DNA of 32,022 bases, taken from positions 1 to 32,022 of the forward strand of contig JAPLZR010000008.1 of NCBI GenBank assembly GCA_026394935.1. Reading direction: 5' to 3'. A model generated the notes under the pieces. The model worked only from the letters and a program-made list of their open reading frames with translations, did not search any database and had not been told where the DNA came from. Position 1 is the first letter of the stretch, and each line of letters opens with the position of its first letter. This document shows, in pieces, positions 1-7,248 of this stretch. The position numbers were made by a program, and so were the translations under genes. Origin of the DNA: Candidatus Woesearchaeota archaeon (GTDB taxonomy: Archaea; Nanobdellota; Nanobdellia; Woesearchaeales; ARS49).

Positions 1-198
1 TTTCACACCAGCCTTCTGAAAATCAGACAATTTCAAACCAGTAATAATACCAGTGCCGAGATGCACCCTGCCAGAAATCTCAAAACCAATATAATGCTTC
101 AAAGGAACATCAGTCTCAAGCATACCCTTAAGCTCTTCAGGAGTAAGAACCTCATCAGTATTCCTTGAAATCAAATCAAATCTTTTTTGAACATCCAT
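1..198 (-). CDS. tyrS: Tyrosyl-tRNA synthetase, N-terminal part (runs off the left edge)
   Basis: The 66 visible residues are the start of a class I aminoacyl-tRNA synthetase that charges tRNA-Tyr in the cytoplasm. The segment YIGFEISGRVHLGTG (residues 36-50) fits the archaeal/eukaryotic TyrRS pattern YxGFEPSGxxHLG, including the HIGH-type signature HLGT at 46-49. The start ATG (198-196) is supported by a TATTTAAA box at 220-227, about 21 nt upstream, as expected for a leaderless transcript. The KMSKS region and anticodon-binding part lie outside the window. TrpRS shares this fold, but the GFE-SG-HLG segment favours TyrRS. The gene is divergent from the Cas4-like gene, with a structured element between them. 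Confidence 0.85.
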   Translation of the reverse strand, partial: MDVQKRFDLISRNTDEVLTPEELKGMLETDVPLKHYIGFEISGRVHLGTGIITGLKLSDFQKAGVK

Positions 199-219
199 AA
201 TTTTTGATTATCAATACCG

Positions 220-227
220 TATTTAAA
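220..227 (-). promoter_or_regulatory. TATA box for tyrS
   Basis: TTTAAATA read on the minus strand, about 21 nt before the tyrS ATG. The spacing implies a leaderless message. Confidence 0.6.
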
Positions 228-234
228 GTTTGTG

Positions 235-320
235 TCGTGCTGGTCCTTCGGACTGAATTTCTTCTCCCCTTACCTGCGTAGGGGAGAAAAATTCACCCAA
301 GCAACGCTTGGGCGGCACGA
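235..320. repeat. 86-nt cloverleaf-type inverted-repeat element
   Basis: Four stems fit together with no unpaired base at the junction. The outer stem pairs TCGTGCTG (235-242) with CGGCACGA (313-320). Arm 1 is 243-253 (4 bp, loop TTC). Arm 2 is 254-295: 16 bp with a single bulged C at 261 and the 9-nt loop TACCTGCGT. Arm 3 is 296-312: CCCAAGC, loop AAC, GCTTGGG. It lies outside both flanking leaderless promoters, and the flanking genes diverge, so it is not a terminator of either. It could be a small structured RNA, a short palindromic mobile repeat or a chromosomal landmark. It is not a tRNA, because arm 2 is far too long and no T-loop sequence is present. Confidence 0.75.
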
Positions 321-347
321 ATACCCACTGGACAAACAGCCGCAAGC

Positions 348-355
348 TATAAAAG
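348..355 (+). promoter_or_regulatory. TATA box for the Cas4-like gene
   Basis: TATAAAAG lies 22 nt before the ATG at 378, implying a leaderless transcript. Confidence 0.55.
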
Positions 356-377
356 CCGACAACAAAAAAGCAAACAA

Positions 378-1169
378 ATGCAACTCATACCAGTATCAGC
401 ACTAAGCAGCTGGACACACTGCCCAAGACAATTCTACCGATCATACGTGCTAAGCATAGAGGAAGCACCAAAAGACGTAATGATACTAGGACTAATAAAA
501 CACAGACTGCACGAAAGCATAACAAAAGATGAAAAAACCATAAAAGAACTCAAAAAAACAGACAACGTACAAGAAAAACTACACGCAACATACTTACAGA
601 TATTGCGCACAATAGTAACAGAACACTCAAACGCGCTAAGAACAGTAAAAGTGCCATTAACAACAGCATTCCAGAAATCACTTCCAATAATAAAATTCGA
701 AGCAGAAGACAAAACAAGCATACTATTGCCATTACTCGAAAAAGGGCTAACAGGCGAAGAACTATGGAACGCGATAACGCCAAAAGTAAAAACAGAATAC
801 TCACTGCAAAGCCTGAAACTAGGCCTAAAAGGAAGAATAGACAGGCTGGAATGCCACGAAACAAAAATAATGCCAGTAGAACTCAAAAGCGGAAACCCGC
901 CAAAAGAAGGAGTATGGGACGGGCACAGAATACAAGCAACAGCATACGCAATGATGCTCGAAGACAAATTCAACGTCCAAGTACCAGAAGCAGTAATACA
1001 CTACCTAGATTTCAACGAAAAAAGAACAATAGTATTAAACCCATTCATGAGAGAAGAAGTCATAGAAACAACAAACAAAGTCAAAAAATGCCTCGAAACC
1101 AAAGAGCTCCCAGACGGGTGCGGGAAGTGCCAGGCATGCGAACAATGCGAAGCACTCAAAACAACTTAA
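378..1169 (+). CDS. Orphan Cas4-like PD-(D/E)XK nuclease with probable iron-sulfur cluster
   Basis: The 263-residue protein has the Cas4/RecB-family nuclease layout: His42/His45 after the N-terminal helix, Asp155 in GRIDR, Glu168-x-Lys170 in VELKSG, and Gln186-xxx-Tyr190 in QATAY. One cysteine at 15 (THCPRQFY) and a C-terminal cluster at 248, 251, 254 and 257 (an extra Cys at 238) match the one-plus-three cysteine ligands of Cas4/AddB-type [4Fe-4S] nucleases. By family it would cut or resect DNA ends. No CRISPR repeats or other cas genes are in the window, and the next genes are a PRC-barrel protein and RfcS, so a repair or replication role is the better guess. It is leaderless behind the TATA box at 348-355. 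The fold call is firm; the substrate is unknown. Confidence 0.8.
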   Translation: MQLIPVSALSSWTHCPRQFYRSYVLSIEEAPKDVMILGLIKHRLHESITKDEKTIKELKKTDNVQEKLHATYLQILRTIVTEHSNALRTVKVPLTTAFQKSLPIIKFEAEDKTSILLPLLEKGLTGEELWNAITPKVKTEYSLQSLKLGLKGRIDRLECHETKIMPVELKSGNPPKEGVWDGHRIQATAYAMMLEDKFNVQVPEAVIHYLDFNEKRTIVLNPFMREEVIETTNKVKKCLETKELPDGCGKCQACEQCEALKTT

Positions 1170-1185
1170 AAACTCAACAGAAAGG

Positions 1186-1234
1186 TTTAAATATGTCACA
1201 AATTTGAAACCTGTTATCATTCAAGAAAGGTGAT
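1186..1234 (+). promoter_or_regulatory. Promoter and Shine-Dalgarno of the PRC-barrel gene
   Basis: TATA box TTTAAATA at 1186-1193 predicts a start of transcription near 1219 and a leader of about 20 nt carrying AAGGTGAT (1227-1234), 5 nt before the ATG at 1240. TATCA at 1214-1218 could pair with TGATA at 1231-1235 and partly mask this site. Most genes here are leaderless, so a proper Shine-Dalgarno is notable. Confidence 0.6.
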
Positions 1235-1239
1235 ACACA

Positions 1240-1503
1240 ATGATTGACGATCAAAAAAAGTTCTCAAAGCAACTGATAGGAAAAACAGTAGTCAGCAAGA
1301 GCGGAAAACGCTTCGGAGAAGTAGGAGACATAGTCTTCGAAGTAAAATCAGGCGAGCTCATCCACGTAGCACTCAAAAACCCAACACAATACACAGAAAA
1401 ACTCGAACTTGAGAAAAGCAAAGAAGGAAACCTCCTAATACCATTCAGCGCAGTCATCGCAATGGGAGACTTCCTCGTAGTATCAGAAGAAGACATAGTA
1501 TAA
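1240..1503 (+). CDS. PRC-barrel domain protein
   Basis: This 87-residue protein is one PRC-barrel, the small beta-barrel also found in RimM and in photosynthetic reaction-centre H chains. Typical features are LIGKTVVSKSGKRFGEVGDIVFE at the start, a central basic/acidic stretch, and the closing LLIPFSAVIAMGDFLVVSEE. Stand-alone archaeal PRC-barrels are common, and proposed roles include protein or RNA binding; the exact partner is unknown. It has its own promoter and a clear ribosome-binding site, suggesting good expression. It sits between the Cas4-like nuclease and RfcS on the same strand. Confidence 0.85.
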   Translation: MIDDQKKFSKQLIGKTVVSKSGKRFGEVGDIVFEVKSGELIHVALKNPTQYTEKLELEKSKEGNLLIPFSAVIAMGDFLVVSEEDIV

Positions 1504-1521
1504 TTCTTTTTCACAATAATG

Positions 1522-1530
1522 TTTTTATAT
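1522..1530 (+). promoter_or_regulatory. TATA box for rfcS
   Basis: TTTTTATAT lies about 25 nt upstream of the ATG at 1556. The same T-rich stretch (from 1506) may help end the preceding transcript. Confidence 0.45.
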
Positions 1531-1555
1531 TCAGCATAGAAAAAGGTATCTGGGG

Positions 1556-2515
1556 ATGGCAGAAGACTCATCAATCTGGACAGAGAAATACAGACCAAAA
1601 ACGTTTGACGGCATAAAAGGACAAGAAGCAACAGTCCAAAAACTCAAAGCGTTCGTCAAACAAAAAAACCTGCCACACCTGATGTTCACAGGACCGGCAG
1701 GCGTAGGAAAAAGCACGATAGCACTAGTCATAGCAAGAGAATTCTATGGAGAATCATACAGAGAAAATTTCCTGGAACTAAACGCGAGCGATGAAAGAGG
1801 AATAGACATCGTAAGAAGCAAAGTAAAAGACTTCGCAAGAACAAAAGCAATAGGAAACGTACCATTCAAAATGATCTTCTTAGACGAGTGCGACGCGCTC
1901 ACAAAAGAAGCACAACAAGCACTAAGAAGAACCATGGAAAACCACACAAGCACCTGCAGGTTCATACTAGCAGCAAACTACAGCAGCAAAATAATAGATC
2001 CAATACAAAGCAGGTGCGCAGTATTCCGCTTCAGACCACTAACAAAAGAACAACTACTGCCCTACATCACAAACATAGCAGAAAAAGAAAAACTAACAAT
2101 ATCACAAGAAGCAAAAGACGCGCTAGTCACGATAGCAGAAGGAGACTGCAGAAAAGCCACAAACATAATGCAAAGCGCGGCATCAGACACAATCACGCCA
2201 GAAATAATCTTCTCACTAGCATCAGTAGCAGAGCCAAAAGAAGTAAAAGAAGTACTAACAACAGCACTCAAAGGAGACTTCATAAAAGCAAGAGAAAAAC
2301 TATTAGACATAATGCTAAGATACGGACTTTCCGGCTTAGATGCAATCAAACAAATACAAAGCGAAATCTGGAACCTGGAACTAGACGGAAGGAAAAAAGT
2401 AAGCCTAATAGACAAATGCGGAGAAACAGAATTCAGACTGGTAGAAGGCTCGGATGAGTTCGTACAATTAGAAGCATTATTAGCACAATTCGTATTAGCA
2501 GGAACTAATTCTTGA
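1556..2515 (+). CDS. rfcS: Replication factor C small subunit (clamp loader ATPase)
   Basis: The 319-residue AAA+ protein has full archaeal RfcS length. It opens with WTEKYRPKTFDGIKGQ and carries Walker A GPAGVGKS (46-53), Walker B MIFLDECD (106-113, DECD where DEAD is usual), sensor 1 LAANY (138-142) and the SRC arginine-finger motif at 152-154 (RFC box VII). The C-terminal helical collar follows. With the large subunit RfcL it loads the PCNA ring onto primed DNA. No RfcL gene is visible in the window. The start is set by a TATA box 25 nt upstream. Neighbouring genes on the same strand are the PRC-barrel protein and the Cas4-like nuclease. Confidence 0.96.
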   Translation: MAEDSSIWTEKYRPKTFDGIKGQEATVQKLKAFVKQKNLPHLMFTGPAGVGKSTIALVIAREFYGESYRENFLELNASDERGIDIVRSKVKDFARTKAIGNVPFKMIFLDECDALTKEAQQALRRTMENHTSTCRFILAANYSSKIIDPIQSRCAVFRFRPLTKEQLLPYITNIAEKEKLTISQEAKDALVTIAEGDCRKATNIMQSAASDTITPEIIFSLASVAEPKEVKEVLTTALKGDFIKAREKLLDIMLRYGLSGLDAIKQIQSEIWNLELDGRKKVSLIDKCGETEFRLVEGSDEFVQLEALLAQFVLAGTNS

Positions 2516-2539
2516 ATTATATGCTTCGCAATTATAACT

Positions 2540-2566
2540 TAGGGGTATTCAACCGCCATACCCCTA
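2540..2566. terminator. Hairpin between convergent genes (possible bidirectional terminator)
   Basis: TAGGGGTAT (2540-2548) and ATACCCCTA (2558-2566) form a 9-bp stem with loop TCAACCGCC. An alternative pairing CCGCC (2553-2557) with GGCGG (2574-2578) would compete with it. It sits between the ends of rfcS and the lipoprotein cluster, where both transcripts must stop. There is no strong oligo-T run on either side. Confidence 0.5.
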
Positions 2567-2579
2567 AAACCCCGGCGGC

Positions 2580-3512
2580 TTATTCTCCCGCACTCTTAAC
2601 AAGCAAAGAATCCTGAACAGTCTGTTCGTAATCATAAACAACTTCTACACCAATAACCTGCTCATAATCAGAACGCGATGAAACAGCCTGAGTGCAGGAA
2701 ATAGTCTTAGAACCGCCATAAAGCGTAACAAAACCTTCAGCCATAATGTCACCGCCCTCAAGACCAGTGCACAAAAGACCCGACAAGCCAGACTGAACAA
2801 TCACATAAACCCTGTTCTCGCTCTGGCGATTGGTCCTGTCACAAAAAGTATTCCTCTGGAAAACACTACCAACACCAACATTCTTGATATCAAAAGTAAA
2901 CCCGAGTTTGTCCTTAGCACGAGCACTCTCCTTAAAATCAGAAATCTGAACAGGAGCACCACTATTATAAACCGGCTTGTTCTCATTAATTTCACAAATA
3001 CCGCCAGCTCTCGGAGTCAACAAGTTATCACGAACACACAACTTTCCAACAGCCTGCGTTCTGTACAAATAGCAAACATCAGCCCTCAAAGTAAACTGGG
3101 CAGAAGCACCAGAAATTCTCCCAGCATGATTCAAACCAACAAACTCAGTAAAAACAAGAGGACCAGACAAAACACCAGTCTCAGTCTTCCTAGTCTCGAT
3201 AACATCATCAGGAGCAAGCAAAGTCAACAATTGCTCAGACTTGCCAAACTCAACAGGATTAATACCAGTAATCCTCACCCTCACATTATCCTTAGGAACA
3301 AGAGCCTCACCCTTGTTCTCCAACTTGACAATAACATTAAACGGGTCCTGACCACCATCAAAAACCTCAGCCCTATAATCCTGGAAACCAATAACAAGAC
3401 CCTGAGCACCGCCAACAAAAGGAGAAGTCATACTAACAGCACCTTTCGTTTCTCCCCCAGTACATGCAACTACAAGAAAAGCCAACACCAACAACGGAAG
3501 TAATCGCCTCAT
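2580..3512 (-). CDS. Surface lipoprotein, paralogue 1
   Basis: The 310-residue protein starts with a basic-hydrophobic signal ending in a lipobox-like LVVAC with Cys17, so it should be exported and lipid-anchored outside the membrane. The mature part reads as two beta-sandwich-like halves: the first contains VIVKLENKG, the second FTFDIKNVGVGSVF followed by paired cysteines. The closing strand VEVVYDYEQTVQDSLLV matches the ends of the two upstream lipoproteins, and the central VCYLY-C-C spacing is shared too. It is the last gene of the minus-strand surface cluster but has its own TATA box (3537-3544, 24 nt from the ATG), so it can be made separately. No enzyme motif was seen; a structural or binding role is inferred. 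Confidence 0.75.
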   Translation of the reverse strand: MRRLLPLLVLAFLVVACTGGETKGAVSMTSPFVGGAQGLVIGFQDYRAEVFDGGQDPFNVIVKLENKGEALVPKDNVRVRITGINPVEFGKSEQLLTLLAPDDVIETRKTETGVLSGPLVFTEFVGLNHAGRISGASAQFTLRADVCYLYRTQAVGKLCVRDNLLTPRAGGICEINENKPVYNSGAPVQISDFKESARAKDKLGFTFDIKNVGVGSVFQRNTFCDRTNRQSENRVYVIVQSGLSGLLCTGLEGGDIMAEGFVTLYGGSKTISCTQAVSSRSDYEQVIGVEVVYDYEQTVQDSLLVKSAGE

Positions 3513-3536
3513 TTTTCAATTTCAAACATTCTTTGT

Positions 3537-3544
3537 TATTTAAA
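3537..3544 (-). promoter_or_regulatory. TATA box for lipoprotein paralogue 1
   Basis: TTTAAATA on the minus strand, 24 nt upstream of the ATG at 3512, immediately after the stop codon of the upstream lipoprotein. It implies an extra promoter inside the cluster. Confidence 0.55.
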
Positions 3545-3545
3545 C

Positions 3546-4472
3546 TTAACGCTCAACGTGAAGAATCTCAACAGGCTTTGAAATGCTCTGCTTATAACCG
3601 AACTCCAGGAATATGCTCAAAGGAGTCAAATAAGCACTCTGGCCTACAATACCTGAGAGCTCACAGAAAAATGAGCCCGCACCATTAGAAAGACGGAGAT
3701 AACCAGAACCTTCAATTGATTCAGACAACGGCTTGCAGGACTGCATAATAGTTGTATCACCAACAATAACATCCAAAACCCTGACAAAATCAACATCATT
3801 AAACGACAAGCCAGCACCATACGGACTGCAGGACTGATAAGCTTCAGACTTAAAGACGTCTCCACTGCCAACATTCTGAACACTAATACTAAAACGAGTG
3901 GTGCCAGGAGCAGCATCAACCTGAACACCGGTAATCGCAATCGGAGCACCCTGACTGCCCAGCGAAACAGGACCAGGAACACAAACTTTTTCCATACGCG
4001 TAGGAGCATAAGGATTAGGATCAATGCATACCTGAGCATTAGCAGAAGTAAAATAAGTATAGCACGCAGTAGCTAAAAGAGTAGGCTGATATTTATCAAT
4101 ATTTTTCAAAATGGGAATTGTGCCGCTGAAAGAAATCGTATCCATCTCACCTTTAGGCATATATTGAGTCCTTCCTTTCAACACCTCAATCGGTTTACCC
4201 TGCGTACCAATTCCTGCTATCATATTCTGATCAAAACCGGACAAGTAAAGAGAACCAACAGCATCGCTAGTGCCCTTATTCTCAACCTGCACAACAGCCT
4301 CAAAAGGACTGCTATCATAAACTCTTGCAGGAGGAAGATTAGGAACAAAAGAAATTCCTAAACCCTCAGTTCCGTAACGAAAATTGGTTCCGGTAGGCTC
4401 AGTTTGCTTTGTTGTAGTAGTACAAGCAAATAATGCTAATAAGAACACCAAACATAACACTCTCTTTTTCAT
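3546..4472 (-). CDS. Surface lipoprotein, paralogue 2
   Basis: From the ATG at 4472 this is a 308-residue protein with signal MKKRVLCLVFLLALFAC and lipid-attachment Cys17. That start is preferred because an ATTTATAA box (4495-4502) lies 22 nt upstream, the usual leaderless spacing here. A start at 4481 would fit a GGAAGTGA ribosome site, and a GTG at 4490 is also open. It shares with its neighbours the core ACYTYFT...VCIDP, the SxQNVGSGDVF segment and the final FLEFGYKQSISKPVEIL strand. Paired cysteines suggest disulfides in an extracellular beta-rich protein. It shows no catalytic motif. It lies 33 nt upstream of paralogue 1 and 39 nt downstream of paralogue 3. Confidence 0.72.
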   Translation of the reverse strand: MKKRVLCLVFLLALFACTTTTKQTEPTGTNFRYGTEGLGISFVPNLPPARVYDSSPFEAVVQVENKGTSDAVGSLYLSGFDQNMIAGIGTQGKPIEVLKGRTQYMPKGEMDTISFSGTIPILKNIDKYQPTLLATACYTYFTSANAQVCIDPNPYAPTRMEKVCVPGPVSLGSQGAPIAITGVQVDAAPGTTRFSISVQNVGSGDVFKSEAYQSCSPYGAGLSFNDVDFVRVLDVIVGDTTIMQSCKPLSESIEGSGYLRLSNGAGSFFCELSGIVGQSAYLTPLSIFLEFGYKQSISKPVEILHVER

Positions 4473-4494
4473 ACACGCCATTTCAATCACTTCC

Positions 4495-4502
4495 TTATAA
4501 AT
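4495..4502 (-). promoter_or_regulatory. TATA box for lipoprotein paralogue 2
   Basis: ATTTATAA on the minus strand, 22 nt before the preferred ATG at 4472. It decides between three possible starts of that gene. Confidence 0.5.
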
Positions 4503-4511
4503 ACTTTTTGG

Positions 4512-5441
4512 TTAATAAGCGCCAACCGAACAGACACCCTGGCTTGGAAGACGGGTAACAGCAACAGGCCATGCAACAACGTCCTTATAACCATAATCCA
4601 ACTCGACAAGCAAAATAGAACTGAACGTTCCAGAATCAACACCATACTTTGCCTCAGCAAACTTGCAAATCACAGTAGCTTCCTTTGCAGGATCAAGCCT
4701 GACAACACCCGGAGTGCATACAAGCTCATTACCCTGCACTTCAGCACGAACAATAACCTCGCTAATATTCAAAGAACCAGGACCCCTAAGGCAGGCAAGC
4801 ATAACAGCATCCTTAGCAAACACTGTACCAGTGCCCAAGTTCTGAATACTGATTTCAAAATAAGGACGCACCATGTCCCCTTCAGGAGCCATAACAGAAG
4901 AAACCTTTGTAACAGCGACAGGACCACCCTGACCGCCACTCAAAGAAACAGGCTTAGCAGTACAAGGCTTATTCTTATTAATACCCCTAACATCGGGGTC
5001 AATACAAACAGGCACGCCAGCAGTCGTCTTATAAGGATAACACGCCTGGAAAATCAAAGTTGTATCATAAGAAGCTGATTGTTCAGGCAGGTCAACACTC
5101 TCAAACTTGAAAGACGTTTGATTAACACCGCCAACAGGATAATAAGAACTTTTGCCAAGCAAAGAAAACTCGCCAACAGCAGAATCAACAGGAGCCAAAT
5201 ACTGTTCCTCAAGAATCCAAGAATACTTTCCCCCCTTAATATCAAATGCGCCACTGTTCTTCAAAAAAAGAAAAACCTCGCCCTGCTGGCACATATAAAC
5301 ACCAGCCATCGAACCAGGAGCAAACGTAACATCCAACGCAGAAGTACCAACCCTAATCTCAGGAGGAACAGGAATGCCCTTTTGCACAGGCATAAACTGG
5401 CAGGCAGACAACAACAGCAAAACTAAGATGAGCTTTCTCAT
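4512..5441 (-). CDS. Surface lipoprotein, paralogue 3
   Basis: The 309-residue protein has a short signal MRKLILVLLLLSAC with lipobox Cys14. Its second half aligns clearly with paralogue 2: ACYPYKT...VCIDP, then VSLSGGQGGPVAVTKV, then FEISIQNLGTGTVF, then the final VELDYGYKDVVAWPVAV strand. It overlaps the upstream membrane-protein gene by 4 nt (ATGA), which points to translational coupling and to the two products being made together. An exported, lipid-anchored subunit of the same envelope complex is the natural reading, but the function is unknown. Confidence 0.78.
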   Translation of the reverse strand: MRKLILVLLLLSACQFMPVQKGIPVPPEIRVGTSALDVTFAPGSMAGVYMCQQGEVFLFLKNSGAFDIKGGKYSWILEEQYLAPVDSAVGEFSLLGKSSYYPVGGVNQTSFKFESVDLPEQSASYDTTLIFQACYPYKTTAGVPVCIDPDVRGINKNKPCTAKPVSLSGGQGGPVAVTKVSSVMAPEGDMVRPYFEISIQNLGTGTVFAKDAVMLACLRGPGSLNISEVIVRAEVQGNELVCTPGVVRLDPAKEATVICKFAEAKYGVDSGTFSSILLVELDYGYKDVVAWPVAVTRLPSQGVCSVGAY

Positions 5442-7246
5442 GGCGAAGGCACCTTCTTTTGTTGGACATTAACGCCAACTTTCTTCTTCACAACATACTG
5501 ATAATTCACAGTAGTCTTAAAACTCCTGATAGCCAAAGGAGCATTAGCCAACAAAACAGCCACATCTTTAACTTTTGTGTGAACACGAATAGTCTTAGGA
5601 GTGGTCACAGGAGATTTAAACAATTTCAAAAGAACACTGCCTTCCAATGTGCACGTCTGCTCTGCGTCTTTTCCGCCAGTACAGCCGGAAACCGGATTAC
5701 CATCCACATCTTCAATGGTCAATCCAGGAGGAACAGTAATACTAAAATTAGTAATGTTCCAAAGCTCGCCCTCCATCCAATTCCTGTCAAAAGTAATGCT
5801 TAAAGTAGGACCGAATTCCTCGCCGGCAACAAGCGCAACAGGCTGCTGACCAGCACCCATACCAATCATCAAAGGACCGCCAGTAAACTTGGCAATAGGA
5901 TTCTTATCAGCAATCTTAAACGAGTCCAACGGGTCAATCTGCTTTCTGCGCATAGACCTGACAGTCTCCTGATCCATAAAATAACTCTTCAAGAAAGCGC
6001 TCGTAATAAAATCAAAAGAAGTCTCAAGCACAATCTGAGGAGAACCCAAACCAGCATCAGAAGCATTAATCAGGCAATCAAGCTCCTGCATCTCATACTC
6101 CTCGACGGAAAAAGTGTCACGAGGCTTGATCACTCCCCTTGCAAAGTCCACGCCCTCAGGATAGCACTTAACTTTAACAATCAAATTCTCGCTAGTCTTA
6201 AACGACTCAACCCTCAACCTGGCAAAAACATCAATCTTATCCTCAAACTGAACAATCGGAGAAGTAACACCAACATTATCCACAAACACGCCCAAAGGCT
6301 TCTGACTCTGAGCTTCAACACCCATCTCATAATCACCAGTCGCAATATAAATCTGAGATTGAATTCCTTTGGCAACCTGCTGGCCAGCCTTGAAAAGAGT
6401 GTTGAACGAGTCAAACCATCCCTGGCGAACAGCATAAACAGACTCATACAACGGAGTCCCTGGCGGGGAAATCAATGAAACAGTAGTAGGCGCTAACAAA
6501 ATCGTCACAAAAAAAAGAAGGTTGACAAACAATGCAACCCATTTCAACGTATTCGGACCTTTCTGATCCGTTCTTTTAGGCCATACAGCAATGACGAACA
6601 AATAAGTTACAATCAGAAAAGTGGTCGCAAAATTAGGCAACGGCACATTCATCATAGTCTGAGCCCAAACGGAAAGCCAGAACAGGATAATACCGCCAAA
6701 CAAAACAATAAGAACAGTCAAAACCTTATTGGCAAAATCCCTTGTTTTTTCAAAAGTCCAAACCACCAGAGTAGCAGTAATACCGACTGCCAAAATAATA
6801 TTTGTCGAAGTCAGCATATTAACCGACTCCAAAAACCAAACAAGAACCGGCAATAAAAGAACAACAAAACCCTTCTTCGGCTCCTTAAAAATAACACCGA
6901 CAATCAGCGAAGCACTAGCAGAAATTAAAATCCAATTAGCTAGAGTGCGAACGCCAATAAAGCGCAAATACAAAAAGAGAAAAAAAGCAATAACAAAAAC
7001 AACACCAGGCTGAGCCCAAATCTTGCCTTTAGCCGGCTCGTAACCAGCCTGAATGGGAGCCGCCGCCATAGCGCCGCCAACAGCTGCAGCAGCCCTGCCA
7101 GTGCGGCTTTCCGCAATTCTTTCCTTCAAAGCCCTTGCCTTTTCAGCAGCGCGTTCCTTCAATTCTTTTGCCTTATCAGCCAGTCCAACAAAAAAACCAG
7201 AACCCGGCGCTATTATGTTAGCAGCCGTGGCTTTCAAATCAACCAT
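5438..7246 (-). CDS. Seven-helix membrane protein with large ectodomain
   Basis: The 602-residue protein starts with an Ala/Lys/Glu-rich amphipathic stretch (20-60), followed by about seven hydrophobic helices near 80-97, 102-120, 126-143, 148-165, 174-193, 207-222 and 234-252. Residues 253-602 form a beta-rich domain that is probably outside the cell. Its end, VNYQYVVKKKVGVNV, has the same pattern as the terminal strands of the three downstream lipoproteins, so it may be the membrane-embedded member of the same family. Cysteines occur in pairs. It begins 2 nt after the upstream gene and ends in an ATGA overlap with lipoprotein 3, so these three genes look co-translated. No transporter or enzyme signature was recognised. 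Confidence 0.78.
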   Translation of the reverse strand: MVDLKATAANIIAPGSGFFVGLADKAKELKERAAEKARALKERIAESRTGRAAAAVGGAMAAAPIQAGYEPAKGKIWAQPGVVFVIAFFLFLYLRFIGVRTLANWILISASASLIVGVIFKEPKKGFVVLLLPVLVWFLESVNMLTSTNIILAVGITATLVVWTFEKTRDFANKVLTVLIVLFGGIILFWLSVWAQTMMNVPLPNFATTFLIVTYLFVIAVWPKRTDQKGPNTLKWVALFVNLLFFVTILLAPTTVSLISPPGTPLYESVYAVRQGWFDSFNTLFKAGQQVAKGIQSQIYIATGDYEMGVEAQSQKPLGVFVDNVGVTSPIVQFEDKIDVFARLRVESFKTSENLIVKVKCYPEGVDFARGVIKPRDTFSVEEYEMQELDCLINASDAGLGSPQIVLETSFDFITSAFLKSYFMDQETVRSMRRKQIDPLDSFKIADKNPIAKFTGGPLMIGMGAGQQPVALVAGEEFGPTLSITFDRNWMEGELWNITNFSITVPPGLTIEDVDGNPVSGCTGGKDAEQTCTLEGSVLLKLFKSPVTTPKTIRVHTKVKDVAVLLANAPLAIRSFKTTVNYQYVVKKKVGVNVQQKKVPSP

Positions 7247-7248
7247 TT

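Noticed and set aside
235..320. tRNA or tRNA-like gene suggested by the cloverleaf shape
   Set aside because: The middle arm has 16 bp, the first arm only 4 bp with a 3-base loop, the third has a 3-base loop, and no T-loop or anticodon pattern is present.
378..1169. CRISPR-Cas locus
   Set aside because: Only a Cas4-like protein is present; no repeat-spacer array or other cas gene was seen.
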